A model generated the notes under the pieces. The model saw only the letters and a list, made by a program, of their open reading frames with translations, was not told the origin of the DNA and ran no database searches. This document shows positions 37,026-46,917 of a DNA stretch of 64,000 nt, in pieces (positions within the stretch are counted from its first letter, which is position 1; each line of letters opens with the position of its first letter). The stretch is taken from contig NZ_NFJB01000007.1 of the NCBI RefSeq assembly GCF_002159645.1, positions 55,705 through 119,704 on the forward strand, given 5' to 3'. The translations under genes were made by a program, and so were the position numbers. This DNA comes from Parabacteroides sp. An277 (GTDB lineage Bacteria; Bacteroidota; Bacteroidia; Bacteroidales; Tannerellaceae).

Positions 37026-38288
37026 ATGAAAAACAGCAAAATTTATTCAAAAGACTGGTTAATGCTGCACCCGTATGTGGAGAGCTCGGCAGTCGATGCT
37101 TATTATACGCAGATAGCCAACAAGATTTACGACATCTTGGTAGCTACGAATTTGGTCAATTCGTTTGAAGGCGATGAAGCACAACAGACGGCTTTGCGGC
37201 TGGCGGCTTATTTCGAAGACGTGATTTCGCAGACGAACATCTGGCGTACGTTCATCGTAGGATATAAAGAACGATATGGGCATTATTTGCCTTTCTACAC
37301 GACAAGCGACCATTACTACGAAGACGAAGCGAACGTGGAAGATGTGCGTTTCTTGCTCTGGCATTATATCCAGCAATACCACGGCTGGCGGAAGGGGACG
37401 TTCGTCAATCCGGACAACCTGACCACACAGGCGGCTTCGAACATGATTTATAAACTCTTCTGCGACGAATGGACCACGGCGCCCGAGAATCCGCGCATGC
37501 AGCAATTATTTAGCAACGACACGCGCTACGAGACGCTCGACCAGTACAACGAACTCCTGCACTGGTTCCATTACCACGCTTACTTGTTTACCGAAACGGA
37601 AGCCGAACTGACCGATACGACGAAAGATTACTGGCAGAAAAAGGGCATCCAGAACCATGAGCAGGACGTGCTGCTGATTCATAACCTCCTGGCGCATGTC
37701 AGCCGTCTGCCATTTTTGGCATATACGTCACCCTACTGGCTCTCGAAGCTGGTCAGCGAAACGCATCCGGACTATGCCCTCTTCCAAGAGCAGGCAAACC
37801 AATCGCTGGCCTTCGTGAACCCGGAAGAGACGAAACGACGCGAAGAGGTGGCTACGGACTACGAGAAATTCAAGAAGTTCCTCCCCGACGACCTGTTCCT
37901 TTATCTCCACAGCGAGGCCGAGTTCTACGACTTCCTGGCACAACGCATGGGTAAATTCTTCCCCGGACGCCGTCCCAGTACGACTCCACGCCCCTTGGCG
38001 GTCTACGCATCGCCCGAAGATGGTATACAGCTCCTCAACCTGGACGTCGACTGCATCAAAGACGAGAAGAATCCCTTCTATAATCCCGAGCGGGCTGCCA
38101 AAGCTGCTTTGGGCTTCTTCATCGTGAAGCATTGTAGCCTCAGCGTGTTGCTCGAAATGCAGAAACGCGGCATGTTGGCCGACGCGCAGACGAAGAGCCT
38201 CCTCGGCGAAGAACGCGGTCAAGCCATCATTCAAGACAACTGGAAATTCCTGATTGAATATTTCTTCAAAGAAGAGGTAAAAGACTAA
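37026..38288 (+). CDS. DUF3843-family protein
   Basis: The 420-residue protein is soluble, acidic and rich in aromatic residues (MKNSKIYSKDWLMLHPY at the start). It matches DUF3843, a Bacteroidales family of unknown function. There is no signal peptide and no catalytic motif that I can name. It has its own terminator and is not obviously linked to neighbours. A -7 box (TATCTTTG) lies about 30 bases upstream. Confidence 0.8.
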   Translation: MKNSKIYSKDWLMLHPYVESSAVDAYYTQIANKIYDILVATNLVNSFEGDEAQQTALRLAAYFEDVISQTNIWRTFIVGYKERYGHYLPFYTTSDHYYEDEANVEDVRFLLWHYIQQYHGWRKGTFVNPDNLTTQAASNMIYKLFCDEWTTAPENPRMQQLFSNDTRYETLDQYNELLHWFHYHAYLFTETEAELTDTTKDYWQKKGIQNHEQDVLLIHNLLAHVSRLPFLAYTSPYWLSKLVSETHPDYALFQEQANQSLAFVNPEETKRREEVATDYEKFKKFLPDDLFLYLHSEAEFYDFLAQRMGKFFPGRRPSTTPRPLAVYASPEDGIQLLNLDVDCIKDEKNPFYNPERAAKAALGFFIVKHCSLSVLLEMQKRGMLADAQTKSLLGEERGQAIIQDNWKFLIEYFFKEEVKD

Positions 38289-38292
38289 TAGA

Positions 38293-38346
38293 AAGGCACG
38301 GAGCCATTCATAACAAGTACGAATTAAAAGCTCCGTGCCTTTTTTG
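38293..38346 (+). terminator. Terminator after the DUF3843 gene
   Basis: AAGGCACGGAGC (38293-38304) pairs perfectly with GCTCCGTGCCTT (38330-38341), followed by TTTT. Confidence 0.9.
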
Positions 38347-38360
38347 GGGTGAATCCTTCC

Positions 38361-38477
38361 TTATTTCGTTTTCTTCTGGTAAGGATTCTTTACCGGTACT
38401 TCATGCTCTTCCTGCATATACGAAGGCCCATGTTTCTTTCCCGGTTTCTTCGGCTTTTTGTTTCCTGCAGCTCCCAT
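38361..38477 (-). CDS. Small basic protein, 38 residues
   Basis: A short minus-strand frame from the ATG at 38477 to TAA at 38361. It encodes a Lys/Pro-rich peptide (NKKPKKPGKKHGPSY, ending NPYQKKTK). The composition is far from random and resembles small basic proteins found in other Bacteroidales, perhaps ribosome- or nucleic-acid-associated (inference). A second terminator-like arm on this strand is shared with DUF3843. I cannot name it further. Confidence 0.55.
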   Translation of the reverse strand: MGAAGNKKPKKPGKKHGPSYMQEEHEVPVKNPYQKKTK

Positions 38478-38752
38478 TGTCTTTTACTCTTTTAATAATT
38501 AATTTATACCGATACAAATCTATCAAAATACATGCCACGAATGTTTGCACCGCGTTAAACTTTGCTTTTATTTCCAGCGAAAGAAAAGCGTTGTGATGAG
38601 AGTGTATCATAATGGGTGTATGGCACACAGAAAACACTGATTCAACAGATAACCACAGATTTATTTAGTTATAAGTCCATAAAAAAGAATCTGCGCCAAT
38701 CTGTCTCATCTCGTATCCTCTGTGTGCCCACATATAAACTCAATAGATTCCA
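38478..38752. other. Intergenic region with no clear gene
   Basis: AT-rich. A minus-strand frame runs through it, but in a frame that overlaps the 38-residue gene, and its product shows no features. Nothing else is seen. Confidence 0.4.
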
Positions 38753-41440
38753 TCAATACCCCAAATCGTACGTCTGCCGCACGGCCGGGACACCCTCTTT
38801 CATCCAGCGCGGCATCTCCTCTCCTTTCAAATAATGGTTGAAGAACTGGAACATACGGGTCTGGAAGTCGATACGGTTCGGGAGCTTCAAGGGCCAATGC
38901 GGCTCACCCGTATAGTTCAACATCCAGACCGGCTTCTGGAGGCGCTTCAGGGCCACAAAGTATTCAATACCTTGATACCAGGGCACATGACCGTCGGCAT
39001 CGTTGTGCATGATGAGAAGCGGCGTCTCGACCAAATCCATACGGAAAAGCGGCGAGTTCTCGTAGTAACGCGGTTGCGCGTCCCACGGCGTCCCCCCCAC
39101 ACGGCTCTGTCCGTGCTCGTATTGGAACGAACGATTCAACCCGGAACCCCAACGGATACCACCATACGCACTAAACATGTTCACCACCGGCGCCCCCGAT
39201 TCGATAGCCGCAAAGAGGCGTGTCCGTGCAGCCAGATAAGCTACCTGATAACCACCCCAGCTATGCCCCTGCGCACCAATCGCCCGAGGATTCACAAATC
39301 CTTGTTCGATGAGCTTCATGACACCCGGCATCAGACACTTGAAGCAATCCTCACCCGGGAGTCCGTATGCTTTATAACGAATATCAGGATTGAATATCAC
39401 GTATCCGTTGCTCAGGTAGAGGTGATAATCGATAGTCGAGCGGTGCGGTTCGGGGATGTGATATTCGTAGAGCGTCTCCGCGTTCCGTTCGTAGAAATTC
39501 ACCAACATCGGGTATTGCTTCGTCGGGTCGAAGTCGGCCGGCTTATACAAAACGCCTTCGAGCGTATCGCCATCCAACGAAACCCATGAGACCAACTCCG
39601 CGCTACCCCATTTATAGTTCGCTTGCTGCTCGCACAAATGAGTAAGGCGCGTTTCCTGCTTAAAAGAGGAATCGGTACAACGGATATCCGGATATTCCGC
39701 AAAACTCTCTTTCGAGAAAAGCAACACGTCCGCCTTCTTCGCCCGCTGGAGATTACCTACCTGATAAGCGCCACCCATCAACTTGACCGGTGTTTGCCCC
39801 GCCTTCCAACGATAAACGGCAGAACCTTTCGTTCGTTCGTCGAACGCCAAAAGAAGTTGCGGCGTGTTCATATCAACCGCACGTTCCTCTTCGTCCAAAC
39901 GTTGCAACCGGTATGAGAGACGCTGTGCGCGTCCATTCTGCGTTAAGTTCCGAGGAGCCGATTTCCCTTCCGGATCAAATTGCCAAATGTCGTAACGGTC
40001 GTAAAGCAAAACAGACGCATCCCTCTTGCTCCATCCAGCCACGCCATAAGGATAAGGATAATCCGGCACATCCATCTCCTCTTCCCATGCACGGAAGGTG
40101 TGCGGCGTCGAGAGGCGATGCTCCTTTCCATCCGCCAACGAGATACTATACCAACTGCTATCCATCTCCGAATAAGCCAACGCATAACGAGCCTCCGGAG
40201 AGAGCCGGAACATGCGATAATCCGCCTCCGCCAACAAGGTCTTTTCGCCCGTATCAAGCGACACCCGATAGGTATCGTAGCGCGTCCGTCCTTCCCACAT
40301 CGAAGAGACGAAATAGGGTTTCGAGGCCGAAAGCAACGCCCACGGCGCGTTCCCCTCATCGCCCAGTTCAATCTGTTCCAATAAAGTATCGGCCAATTGG
40401 AAGCAACTCCCCGCCTGGAGGTTGTAGACCGCCTGGTAAGAACGTTTCAAATCCTCTTCCCGATTGAAGTTTTGCACCGTATGCTGCACTGGCTCATTCC
40501 AACTCCAAACTTGCACGTTCGGGAAGTTCGTATCCAATATCGTTGAATCACGTTCGACGGGACAAGGCGCCGTACCAAAGAAAAGCCGCTCTCCGTTTCG
40601 CGAGAAAGATAACGTGCCATGCGGACTCACCACCCATGTGCGAGGTAATGCTTTGGCACCACGCGCCACCAGTTCCCGCGCCTTTCCCTTCTCGGCCAAC
40701 CAAAGTGCGGCCTTCTTTTCAATAGAATCCTTTTCGGCATAGAGGAAAGCCAGGCGCGTACCACCCTCGTCGAATGCCATTTGTCGGAAATCCCCGTCGC
40801 CCGCTTTGACTTGCACCGCCTTCCCGACGTTCAAATCCAAGACATACAATCCCGCTTTCCCCGTTTCGACCGAGACGAAATAGAGCTGCGCCGCTTTTTC
40901 AGCAAAACCATAATCCGTTATCTTTCCGTATGTTTCCCGCTTCTTTCCATCCATCGAAACAACATATAACGTTGAATCTTTCCGCCCACGCTGGTAGGCC
41001 AACCAATCCGCCTCTTTGGACAATTGATAGCTTCGGATTGAATCGAGCACCGACTCCGCCCCGCGTTTCAAATCACGAATGTAGAGCCTATCCATCGGCA
41101 TTTCTTCCTCTTTCGCCTTCTTTACCTTCAGCGAATCCAAGGTATGCTTCGAAGGTATCCCTTTCACCACGGCCCAACCCGATGAGGCCGAAAACTCCAC
41201 CGATGAAGCGGGTTTATACGCCGCACATTCCTTTCCATCCGATTGATAAATCCGCACAGAAGCGTCACCCACCCACGGTGATATCTGAGCGGCGACATAC
41301 GCCCCGTCATCCGAGACATGCCGCCCCGTGATGCGTTCCCATGCCGCCAAATCCTGCACCGTCATTGCTTTTTGCGCTTCCAACGCCGCCGGGCTTACCG
41401 CCAATAGCAATCCGCCCAGCCAATACTTCATTCCTTTCAT
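38753..41440 (-). CDS. S9-family (prolyl oligopeptidase-like) serine peptidase
   Basis: The 895-residue protein has a signal peptide ending LEAQ near residue 22, so it is exported. A long beta-propeller-like region (about residues 30-630) precedes an alpha/beta-hydrolase domain (about 640-890). The nucleophile motif GHSWGGY puts Ser near 726, the acid is in HNDADGHVPW near 812, and the His in GEPHWPLKLP near 850. These peptidases trim peptides, often after Pro or acidic residues, in the periplasm. It stands alone. Confidence 0.9.
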   Translation of the reverse strand: MKGMKYWLGGLLLAVSPAALEAQKAMTVQDLAAWERITGRHVSDDGAYVAAQISPWVGDASVRIYQSDGKECAAYKPASSVEFSASSGWAVVKGIPSKHTLDSLKVKKAKEEEMPMDRLYIRDLKRGAESVLDSIRSYQLSKEADWLAYQRGRKDSTLYVVSMDGKKRETYGKITDYGFAEKAAQLYFVSVETGKAGLYVLDLNVGKAVQVKAGDGDFRQMAFDEGGTRLAFLYAEKDSIEKKAALWLAEKGKARELVARGAKALPRTWVVSPHGTLSFSRNGERLFFGTAPCPVERDSTILDTNFPNVQVWSWNEPVQHTVQNFNREEDLKRSYQAVYNLQAGSCFQLADTLLEQIELGDEGNAPWALLSASKPYFVSSMWEGRTRYDTYRVSLDTGEKTLLAEADYRMFRLSPEARYALAYSEMDSSWYSISLADGKEHRLSTPHTFRAWEEEMDVPDYPYPYGVAGWSKRDASVLLYDRYDIWQFDPEGKSAPRNLTQNGRAQRLSYRLQRLDEEERAVDMNTPQLLLAFDERTKGSAVYRWKAGQTPVKLMGGAYQVGNLQRAKKADVLLFSKESFAEYPDIRCTDSSFKQETRLTHLCEQQANYKWGSAELVSWVSLDGDTLEGVLYKPADFDPTKQYPMLVNFYERNAETLYEYHIPEPHRSTIDYHLYLSNGYVIFNPDIRYKAYGLPGEDCFKCLMPGVMKLIEQGFVNPRAIGAQGHSWGGYQVAYLAARTRLFAAIESGAPVVNMFSAYGGIRWGSGLNRSFQYEHGQSRVGGTPWDAQPRYYENSPLFRMDLVETPLLIMHNDADGHVPWYQGIEYFVALKRLQKPVWMLNYTGEPHWPLKLPNRIDFQTRMFQFFNHYLKGEEMPRWMKEGVPAVRQTYDLGY

Positions 41441-41642
41441 GGTCTTTATGTTCTATTTTTCATTTAAAGACAAAGGTAAGAAAAAGAAACGAGCATTGCT
41501 CCAAGTAATAACTATGTGTGTAGAAAAATATAGTTACTTCCGCAGACATTCATAGGTAATAAACTCTCTAATTATACTTATGCATAAATCGAAACACTAT
41601 AAAATCCCTAAAAGTAGGTATTGCCGGACAATTTCAAGCGCT

Positions 41643-41650
41643 GTATTTTT
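41643..41650 (+). promoter_or_regulatory. -7 box of the tetR gene
   Basis: TATTTTTG followed by CAC, with TTGC about 19 bp upstream. It lies 36 bases before the ATG at 41686. Confidence 0.5.
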
Positions 41651-41685
41651 GCACAAGGGAAAAACAGTAACATTGTACATTATCC

Positions 41686-42297
41686 ATGCAAATGCTGAAA
41701 GAAGACATACGCGACCGTATATTGGCTATTGCCAGACAGCAATTCGCACAGAAAGGATATTCCAAAACTTCCATACGCGAAATAGCCGGACTGGCAGGAG
41801 TTGGGGTCGGAAACATCTACAACTATTTTGCGAACAAAGACGAGCTGTTCCGTGAAGTGGTCCGTCCGGTCTTGTATGCCTTGGAAGCCATGTTGCAGGA
41901 GCATCACGGCATACGGGGCGAAGATATTATGATGATGCGGTCGGAAAAATACCTGAAATCCTGCATTGACGAATATGTTTCGCTTATAGACAAACACCGT
42001 TCGCTAATGGAAATACTGTTGTTCCGTGCGCAAGGTTCTTCATTGGAACGCTTCCGTGAGAATTATACCGACCGTTCCACGGAATTGGTTAAGGCGTGGT
42101 TCGCGTCCATGCAGCGGAAACATCCCGAAATCAATACGGCTGTGTCCGATTTTATCATTCATTTGCATACGGTATGGATGTTCACGATGTTCGAGGAGCT
42201 ATTGATGCATTCCGTACCCCGGCAAGAGATGGAGGCTATTTTGCACGATTATATCCTGTTTGAAATCCAAGGTTGGAGGGCTATTATCAAGATATGA
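41686..42297 (+). CDS. TetR/AcrR-family transcriptional regulator
   Basis: The 203-residue protein has an N-terminal TetR helix-turn-helix (about residues 8-55, TSIREIAGLAGVGVGNIYNYFANKDELF) and a helical ligand-binding C-terminal domain. It precedes a methyltransferase and two ABC half-transporters on the same strand, with a terminator in between. It probably regulates that cassette in response to a small molecule. Confidence 0.9.
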   Translation: MQMLKEDIRDRILAIARQQFAQKGYSKTSIREIAGLAGVGVGNIYNYFANKDELFREVVRPVLYALEAMLQEHHGIRGEDIMMMRSEKYLKSCIDEYVSLIDKHRSLMEILLFRAQGSSLERFRENYTDRSTELVKAWFASMQRKHPEINTAVSDFIIHLHTVWMFTMFEELLMHSVPRQEMEAILHDYILFEIQGWRAIIKI

Positions 42298-42347
42298 GAT
42301 ACAGACAACGTACATACGAACATTCAACCGCATCAGAACGGTTGGTA

Positions 42348-42384
42348 AGGAGGAAATCTTCACGGAGGTTTCCTCCTTTTTTTA
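42348..42384 (+). terminator. Terminator after tetR
   Basis: AGGAGGAAA (42348-42356) pairs with TTTCCTCCT (42369-42377), followed by TTTTTT. A second inverted repeat, GCAAAGC/GCTTTGC, follows near 42432-42454 and may be an operator or leader hairpin of the next operon. Confidence 0.8.
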
Positions 42385-42496
42385 TGAACAATTCTGAATA
42401 TCGTTCGCTTTTGCGCACTTTTCTCACATTCGGCAAAGCAAGTAAACTCGCTTTGCTCTCACTCAATCGAAACGTTTACTATTAAATTACAATATA

Positions 42497-43318
42497 ATGA
42501 AACAGAAACACGAATTTAAGAGCATTGTGGCGGAGACGTTGCTCATTCCGCTATACATGAGAGCGAAAGAAAGCCGCCGTGTCAATCCCATTTTGGATGA
42601 CAAGGCAGCGGAACGGTTGGCAGACAGCTTGGAATACGATTATTCCCAATTCGATGGGGCAAAGCTGAGCGAAGTGGGCTGCGTGGTGCGCGGCTGGTAT
42701 TTCGACCGTGCCGTAAAACGGTTTATCGATACGCATCCCCGTCCGGTAGTCGTAAATGTAGGGTGCGGATTGGATACCCGTTTCCAGCGTATCGGCAACC
42801 CCAAAACTGTTTTTTATGACTTGGACTTGCCGGAAGTCATGGCACTACGTCGGGAATTGATACCCGAACAGACAGGTAATGTTTATATCGCAGCTTCCTT
42901 ACTGGAAACCGACTGGATGGACGAGCTACGTCGGAAACATCCCGATGCGGAATTTATTTTCATTGTGGAAGGTGTGCTGATGTATTTTTACGAGAAGCAG
43001 GTAAAAAGCTTCCTGCATCACGTGGCAAGCCGTTTCGGAGGTGGAGAGTTGTGGTTTGACGTATGTGGCACCATGATGAGCCGGCATGGTGTAAAGCCCG
43101 ATTCACTCCGCCATCATGAAGCGCAAATCCGTTCGGGATTGAGCGATGGACATCTGGTGGAACAATGGGAACCGGCTTTGCAACTCATCGAACAAGCTAA
43201 CTACATGAAGTTTTTCCGCTCACGCTGGGGATTCTTCTTCGGACAAGTATTAGGGCGCATTCCTTGGCTATGTTATAAATTCAGTTCATTACTCGGATAT
43301 AAAATCCTATCAAAATAA
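42497..43318 (+). CDS. Leucine-carboxyl-methyltransferase-family SAM methyltransferase
   Basis: The 273-residue protein has SAM-binding motif VVNVGCGLDTRFQRI near residue 89 and the acidic motif YDLDLPEVMALRREL. IVEGVLMYF and the late block SDGHLVEQWEPALQLI are typical of the LCM/TcmP-like family. These enzymes often methylate carboxylates or small polyketide-like molecules. It is 6 bp before an ABC half-transporter, so they form one operon. The substrate is unknown. Confidence 0.85.
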   Translation: MKQKHEFKSIVAETLLIPLYMRAKESRRVNPILDDKAAERLADSLEYDYSQFDGAKLSEVGCVVRGWYFDRAVKRFIDTHPRPVVVNVGCGLDTRFQRIGNPKTVFYDLDLPEVMALRRELIPEQTGNVYIAASLLETDWMDELRRKHPDAEFIFIVEGVLMYFYEKQVKSFLHHVASRFGGGELWFDVCGTMMSRHGVKPDSLRHHEAQIRSGLSDGHLVEQWEPALQLIEQANYMKFFRSRWGFFFGQVLGRIPWLCYKFSSLLGYKILSK

Positions 43319-43324
43319 TATACA

Positions 43325-45127
43325 ATGAATCAAACAAAAAAGAAAGAAGGTCTGTCCCGGCTGTTCGAGATAGCGGGACAGAAGAAAGGGCTGCTCGTCA
43401 TGGCAGGCGTGTTGTCTGCTGGCAGCGCGGTGTGTATGCTCGTGCCCTATTGGGCGGTTTATGAAGTTTTAAAAGAATTGCTGACACATGGAGGAAATCC
43501 CGCCGCTTCGGACGGAGCCGTCATGATACGTTGGGGATGGATAGCGTTTGGGGGACTTGTCGGCGGACTGGTATTGCTGTATGCCGCCTTGATGTCTTCC
43601 CACATTGCGGCTTTCCGCATACTCTATGGATTGCGTGTCCGCCTGTCCGAACACATCGGCAGGCTTCCGTTAGGGTATCTGAACAACACGTCCACCGGAG
43701 CCATCAAGAAAACAATGGACCAGAACATCGAAAAGATAGAGGGGTTCATCGCCCATACCATTCCGGACTTAGTGAACGTGGTAGCCACGGTGGCGGTGAT
43801 GCTTGCCATCTTCTTTTCGCTAGATGCGTGGCTGACGGCCGTATGCCTAGTGGTTGTAGTGGTCAGTCTGTTTCTTCAATTCTCTAATTTCATGGGCAAG
43901 AGGGCAAGGGAGTTTATGGGCATCTACTACGACGCACAGGAGCGGATGAGTGCGTCCGCCGTGCAGTATGTGCGGGGGATGCCCGTGGTCAAGATATTCG
44001 GGCAAAGTGTCCGTTCGTTCCGTCAGTTCAATGCCGAAATCCAGGCATATAAGACCTTTGCCTTGAAGTGTTGCGACACCTACCAGAACGGGATGATCGC
44101 CTTTACGGTTCTGCTCAATTCGATGGTGACGTTCATTCTCCCCATGGGCATCCTGCTGATGCAGGCCAGTCCGCAGTCGCTATCATTGGCTGTGGTATGG
44201 CTGTTCTTTATCATCATGGGACCGGGCATGGCTTCACCCGTTTACAAACTGACCTTTTTAGGAGGCAACACGCGCGACATCGATGAGGGTGTAAAACGCA
44301 TCGACCGCATCTTGGGAAAAAAGCCTGTACCGGAAGCGGAGCACCCACAAGTACCTACATCCTACGATGTGGAGTTCCGCCATGTATCATTCTCCTACGA
44401 AAACACGGAACAGGGCACGCGGACGAAAGCCTTGCACGATGTCAGCTTCACGGCACCGCAAGGAGAGATAACGGCGCTTGTCGGTCCTTCGGGAAGCGGC
44501 AAGTCTACGATAGCCAATCTGATTCCCCGCTTTTGGGATGTGGAACAGGGAGAAATACGCATAGGCGGCGTGGACATCCGCCAGATAGCCACGGAGAAGC
44601 TGATGGACATGGTGTCTTTCGTATTCCAGGACACGTTCCTGTTTTACGACACGCTCTATGAGAACATTGCCGTCGGCTCTCCCACTGCCACGCAGGAAAA
44701 AGTGATAGCCGCAGCCAAGGCCGCCCAATGCCATGACTTCATTGAGCGGTTGCCGCAGGGATACGACACACGGATAGGCGATAAAGGTGTGTATCTCTCC
44801 GGAGGCGAAGCCCAGCGGATATGTGTGGCACGCGCTATCCTGAAGAATGCGCCGATACTGGTGCTGGACGAAGCCACGGCTTTCGCCGACCCGGAAAACG
44901 AGTATAAGATGCAGATGGCTTTGCAATCTTTGATAAAAGACAAGACGGTCATCGTGATAGCGCACCGCCTCTCTTCCGTTGTTTCCGCAAGCCAGATTAT
45001 CGTCATGAAAGAGGGACGGATGGCGCAGTGCGGAAAACACGAAGTCTTGTCCGTCACAGAAGGTGTATATAAGAATATGTGGGATGCCTATACGAGTGCT
45101 TACCACTGGACGTTGAACAAAAATTGA
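43325..45127 (+). CDS. ABC exporter-fold half-transporter (IrtA/YbtP-like)
   Basis: The 600-residue protein has six membrane helices (about residues 20-320) fused to an ATPase domain. Walker A is GPSGSGKST near 385, signature LSGGEAQR near 490, and Walker B VLVLDEATAFADPE. The modified D-loop (AFAD in place of ASLD) suggests one asymmetric ATP site, as in heterodimeric exporters. It pairs with the next gene. YbtPQ and IrtAB, built the same way, import iron-siderophores; transport direction here is not known. Confidence 0.9.
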   Translation: MNQTKKKEGLSRLFEIAGQKKGLLVMAGVLSAGSAVCMLVPYWAVYEVLKELLTHGGNPAASDGAVMIRWGWIAFGGLVGGLVLLYAALMSSHIAAFRILYGLRVRLSEHIGRLPLGYLNNTSTGAIKKTMDQNIEKIEGFIAHTIPDLVNVVATVAVMLAIFFSLDAWLTAVCLVVVVVSLFLQFSNFMGKRAREFMGIYYDAQERMSASAVQYVRGMPVVKIFGQSVRSFRQFNAEIQAYKTFALKCCDTYQNGMIAFTVLLNSMVTFILPMGILLMQASPQSLSLAVVWLFFIIMGPGMASPVYKLTFLGGNTRDIDEGVKRIDRILGKKPVPEAEHPQVPTSYDVEFRHVSFSYENTEQGTRTKALHDVSFTAPQGEITALVGPSGSGKSTIANLIPRFWDVEQGEIRIGGVDIRQIATEKLMDMVSFVFQDTFLFYDTLYENIAVGSPTATQEKVIAAAKAAQCHDFIERLPQGYDTRIGDKGVYLSGGEAQRICVARAILKNAPILVLDEATAFADPENEYKMQMALQSLIKDKTVIVIAHRLSSVVSASQIIVMKEGRMAQCGKHEVLSVTEGVYKNMWDAYTSAYHWTLNKN

Positions 45128-45142
45128 AAAGGAGAACAAGAT

Positions 45143-46873
45143 ATGAACGCAATCAAAAACATTACCATCGGACATACCGAACGGCTTTACAAGCCAGTCG
45201 GATACACCATGCTTGCCAACTTGGTCAATATCGTGCCGTTCTGCCTCTCTATTGAAGCGGTACGCATCATCTTCAGTGCTTTTGACGGGAGCGGACAGCC
45301 GCTTGACACCACCCGCCTGTGGTATATATTCGCTATTATGGTTGTTTATATGCTGGTCATGGCTTTGGCGGAACGGGCATCCTATCGCGCCAATTTCCGG
45401 GGAGCCTACGAAATGAGCGCATCGGGACGCCTGTCGTTGGCGGAACATCTGCGGAAACTTTCGCTGGGCTTCCTGTCCAGACGTGACCCCGGCGATTTGT
45501 CTTCCATGCTTATTATGGACTTCATGATGGCGGAAACCGGCATCTCGCACCACCTGCCCCAGCTGATGGGGGCCGTGGTCATGCCCGTACTGGCTTTTGC
45601 CTCGCTGGTCTGGATAGACTGGAGAATGGCGGTCAGCATGTTTGCCGCGCTTCCGCTTGCCATGCTTGTATTGTGGGCAAGCACTGGCGTACAAAGGAAA
45701 CTGAGCGGCAAGCAGATTCAAGCCAAAATAGATGCCGGAAACCGGTTGGAAGAATACCTGCAAGGCATCCGGGCGATGAAAGCCTACAACCTGCTGGGCG
45801 ACCGTTTCGTCCGGTTGCGTGATGCCTTTGCCCAGCTTCGCCGTGCCTGCATCCGCCAGGAAGCTTTGTTAGGTCCGTTCGTTTTGCTAAGTATCACAGT
45901 GGTTCGTGCCGGACTGACGATGATGGTTCTGTGCGGAACTTATCTTCTGCTAGGGGGCAAGCTTTCCATACTCGTATTCGTACTGTTCCTCGTGGTCGGC
46001 TCCCGTGTGTTCGATCCGCTGACTTCCGCCCTGACCAATTTCACCGAGTTCCGTTATTTCTCCATTGCCGGAGGACGCATCCTTTCACTGATGAACGAAC
46101 CGGAAATGAAAGGGGAACGGCAATCTCCGGTGGCTGGCGACATCCGGTTCGAACACGTATCGTTCGCTTATCAGGACAAAGAAGTGTTACACGATATAAA
46201 TGTGACATTGTCCAAGAACTCATTGACGGCTCTTGTCGGTCCTTCGGGAAGCGGGAAAAGTACAGTAATGAAGCTTTGCGCCCGCTTCTACGACCCACAG
46301 AAAGGGCGTATCTTCTTCAACGATGTTCCGATGGATGAAACAGATCCCGAAAGCCTGATGAGCCACATATCCATGGTATTTCAGGATGTTTACCTGTTTC
46401 AGGACACGATACGCAACAACATCCGTTTCGGCAAAACCGACGCGACGGAGGAGGAAATCATCGCCGCAGCCAAGAAAGCCTGTTGCCACGACTTCATCAT
46501 GCGCTTGCCTCAAGGCTACGACACGATGGTAGGCGAAGGAGGCTGCACCCTGTCGGGCGGTGAGAAGCAGCGCATATCCATAGCCCGTGCCATTCTGAAA
46601 GACGCGCCAATCATTCTGCTGGATGAAGCGACCGCCTCCCTCGATCCCGAAAACGAAGTGGAAGTGCAGAAAGCCATCGACACGCTCATCAAAGGACGTA
46701 CCGTGATAGCCATTGCCCACCGACTTAAAACCATTCAGAACGCCGACCGGATCATTGTTCTGGACAACGGGCAGATACAGGAAGAAGGTACGCACAATGA
46801 ACTTATCCGAAAGAAAGGGCTGTATGCACACTTATGGAACATTCAGGAAAACATGGCTGGATGGAAATTGTAA
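45143..46873 (+). CDS. ABC exporter-fold half-transporter (IrtB/YbtQ-like)
   Basis: The 576-residue partner of the preceding gene has six helices and an ATPase domain with GPSGSGKST near 366, LSGGEKQR near 470 and LLDEATASLDPE. Unlike its partner it has the canonical D-loop. It begins 15 bp after the first half-transporter. The two probably form a heterodimer moving one substrate, perhaps the product of the LCM-type methyltransferase or a metal chelate. Confidence 0.9.
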   Translation: MNAIKNITIGHTERLYKPVGYTMLANLVNIVPFCLSIEAVRIIFSAFDGSGQPLDTTRLWYIFAIMVVYMLVMALAERASYRANFRGAYEMSASGRLSLAEHLRKLSLGFLSRRDPGDLSSMLIMDFMMAETGISHHLPQLMGAVVMPVLAFASLVWIDWRMAVSMFAALPLAMLVLWASTGVQRKLSGKQIQAKIDAGNRLEEYLQGIRAMKAYNLLGDRFVRLRDAFAQLRRACIRQEALLGPFVLLSITVVRAGLTMMVLCGTYLLLGGKLSILVFVLFLVVGSRVFDPLTSALTNFTEFRYFSIAGGRILSLMNEPEMKGERQSPVAGDIRFEHVSFAYQDKEVLHDINVTLSKNSLTALVGPSGSGKSTVMKLCARFYDPQKGRIFFNDVPMDETDPESLMSHISMVFQDVYLFQDTIRNNIRFGKTDATEEEIIAAAKKACCHDFIMRLPQGYDTMVGEGGCTLSGGEKQRISIARAILKDAPIILLDEATASLDPENEVEVQKAIDTLIKGRTVIAIAHRLKTIQNADRIIVLDNGQIQEEGTHNELIRKKGLYAHLWNIQENMAGWKL

Positions 46874-46917
46874 CATCATGAACTGCAAAGAGCCGGGCAG
46901 AAAGTTGGGAACACGGT

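Noticed and set aside
44387..45763. Minus-strand frame of 458 codons
   Set aside because: Antisense to the two ABC half-transporters, whose Walker and signature motifs are clear.
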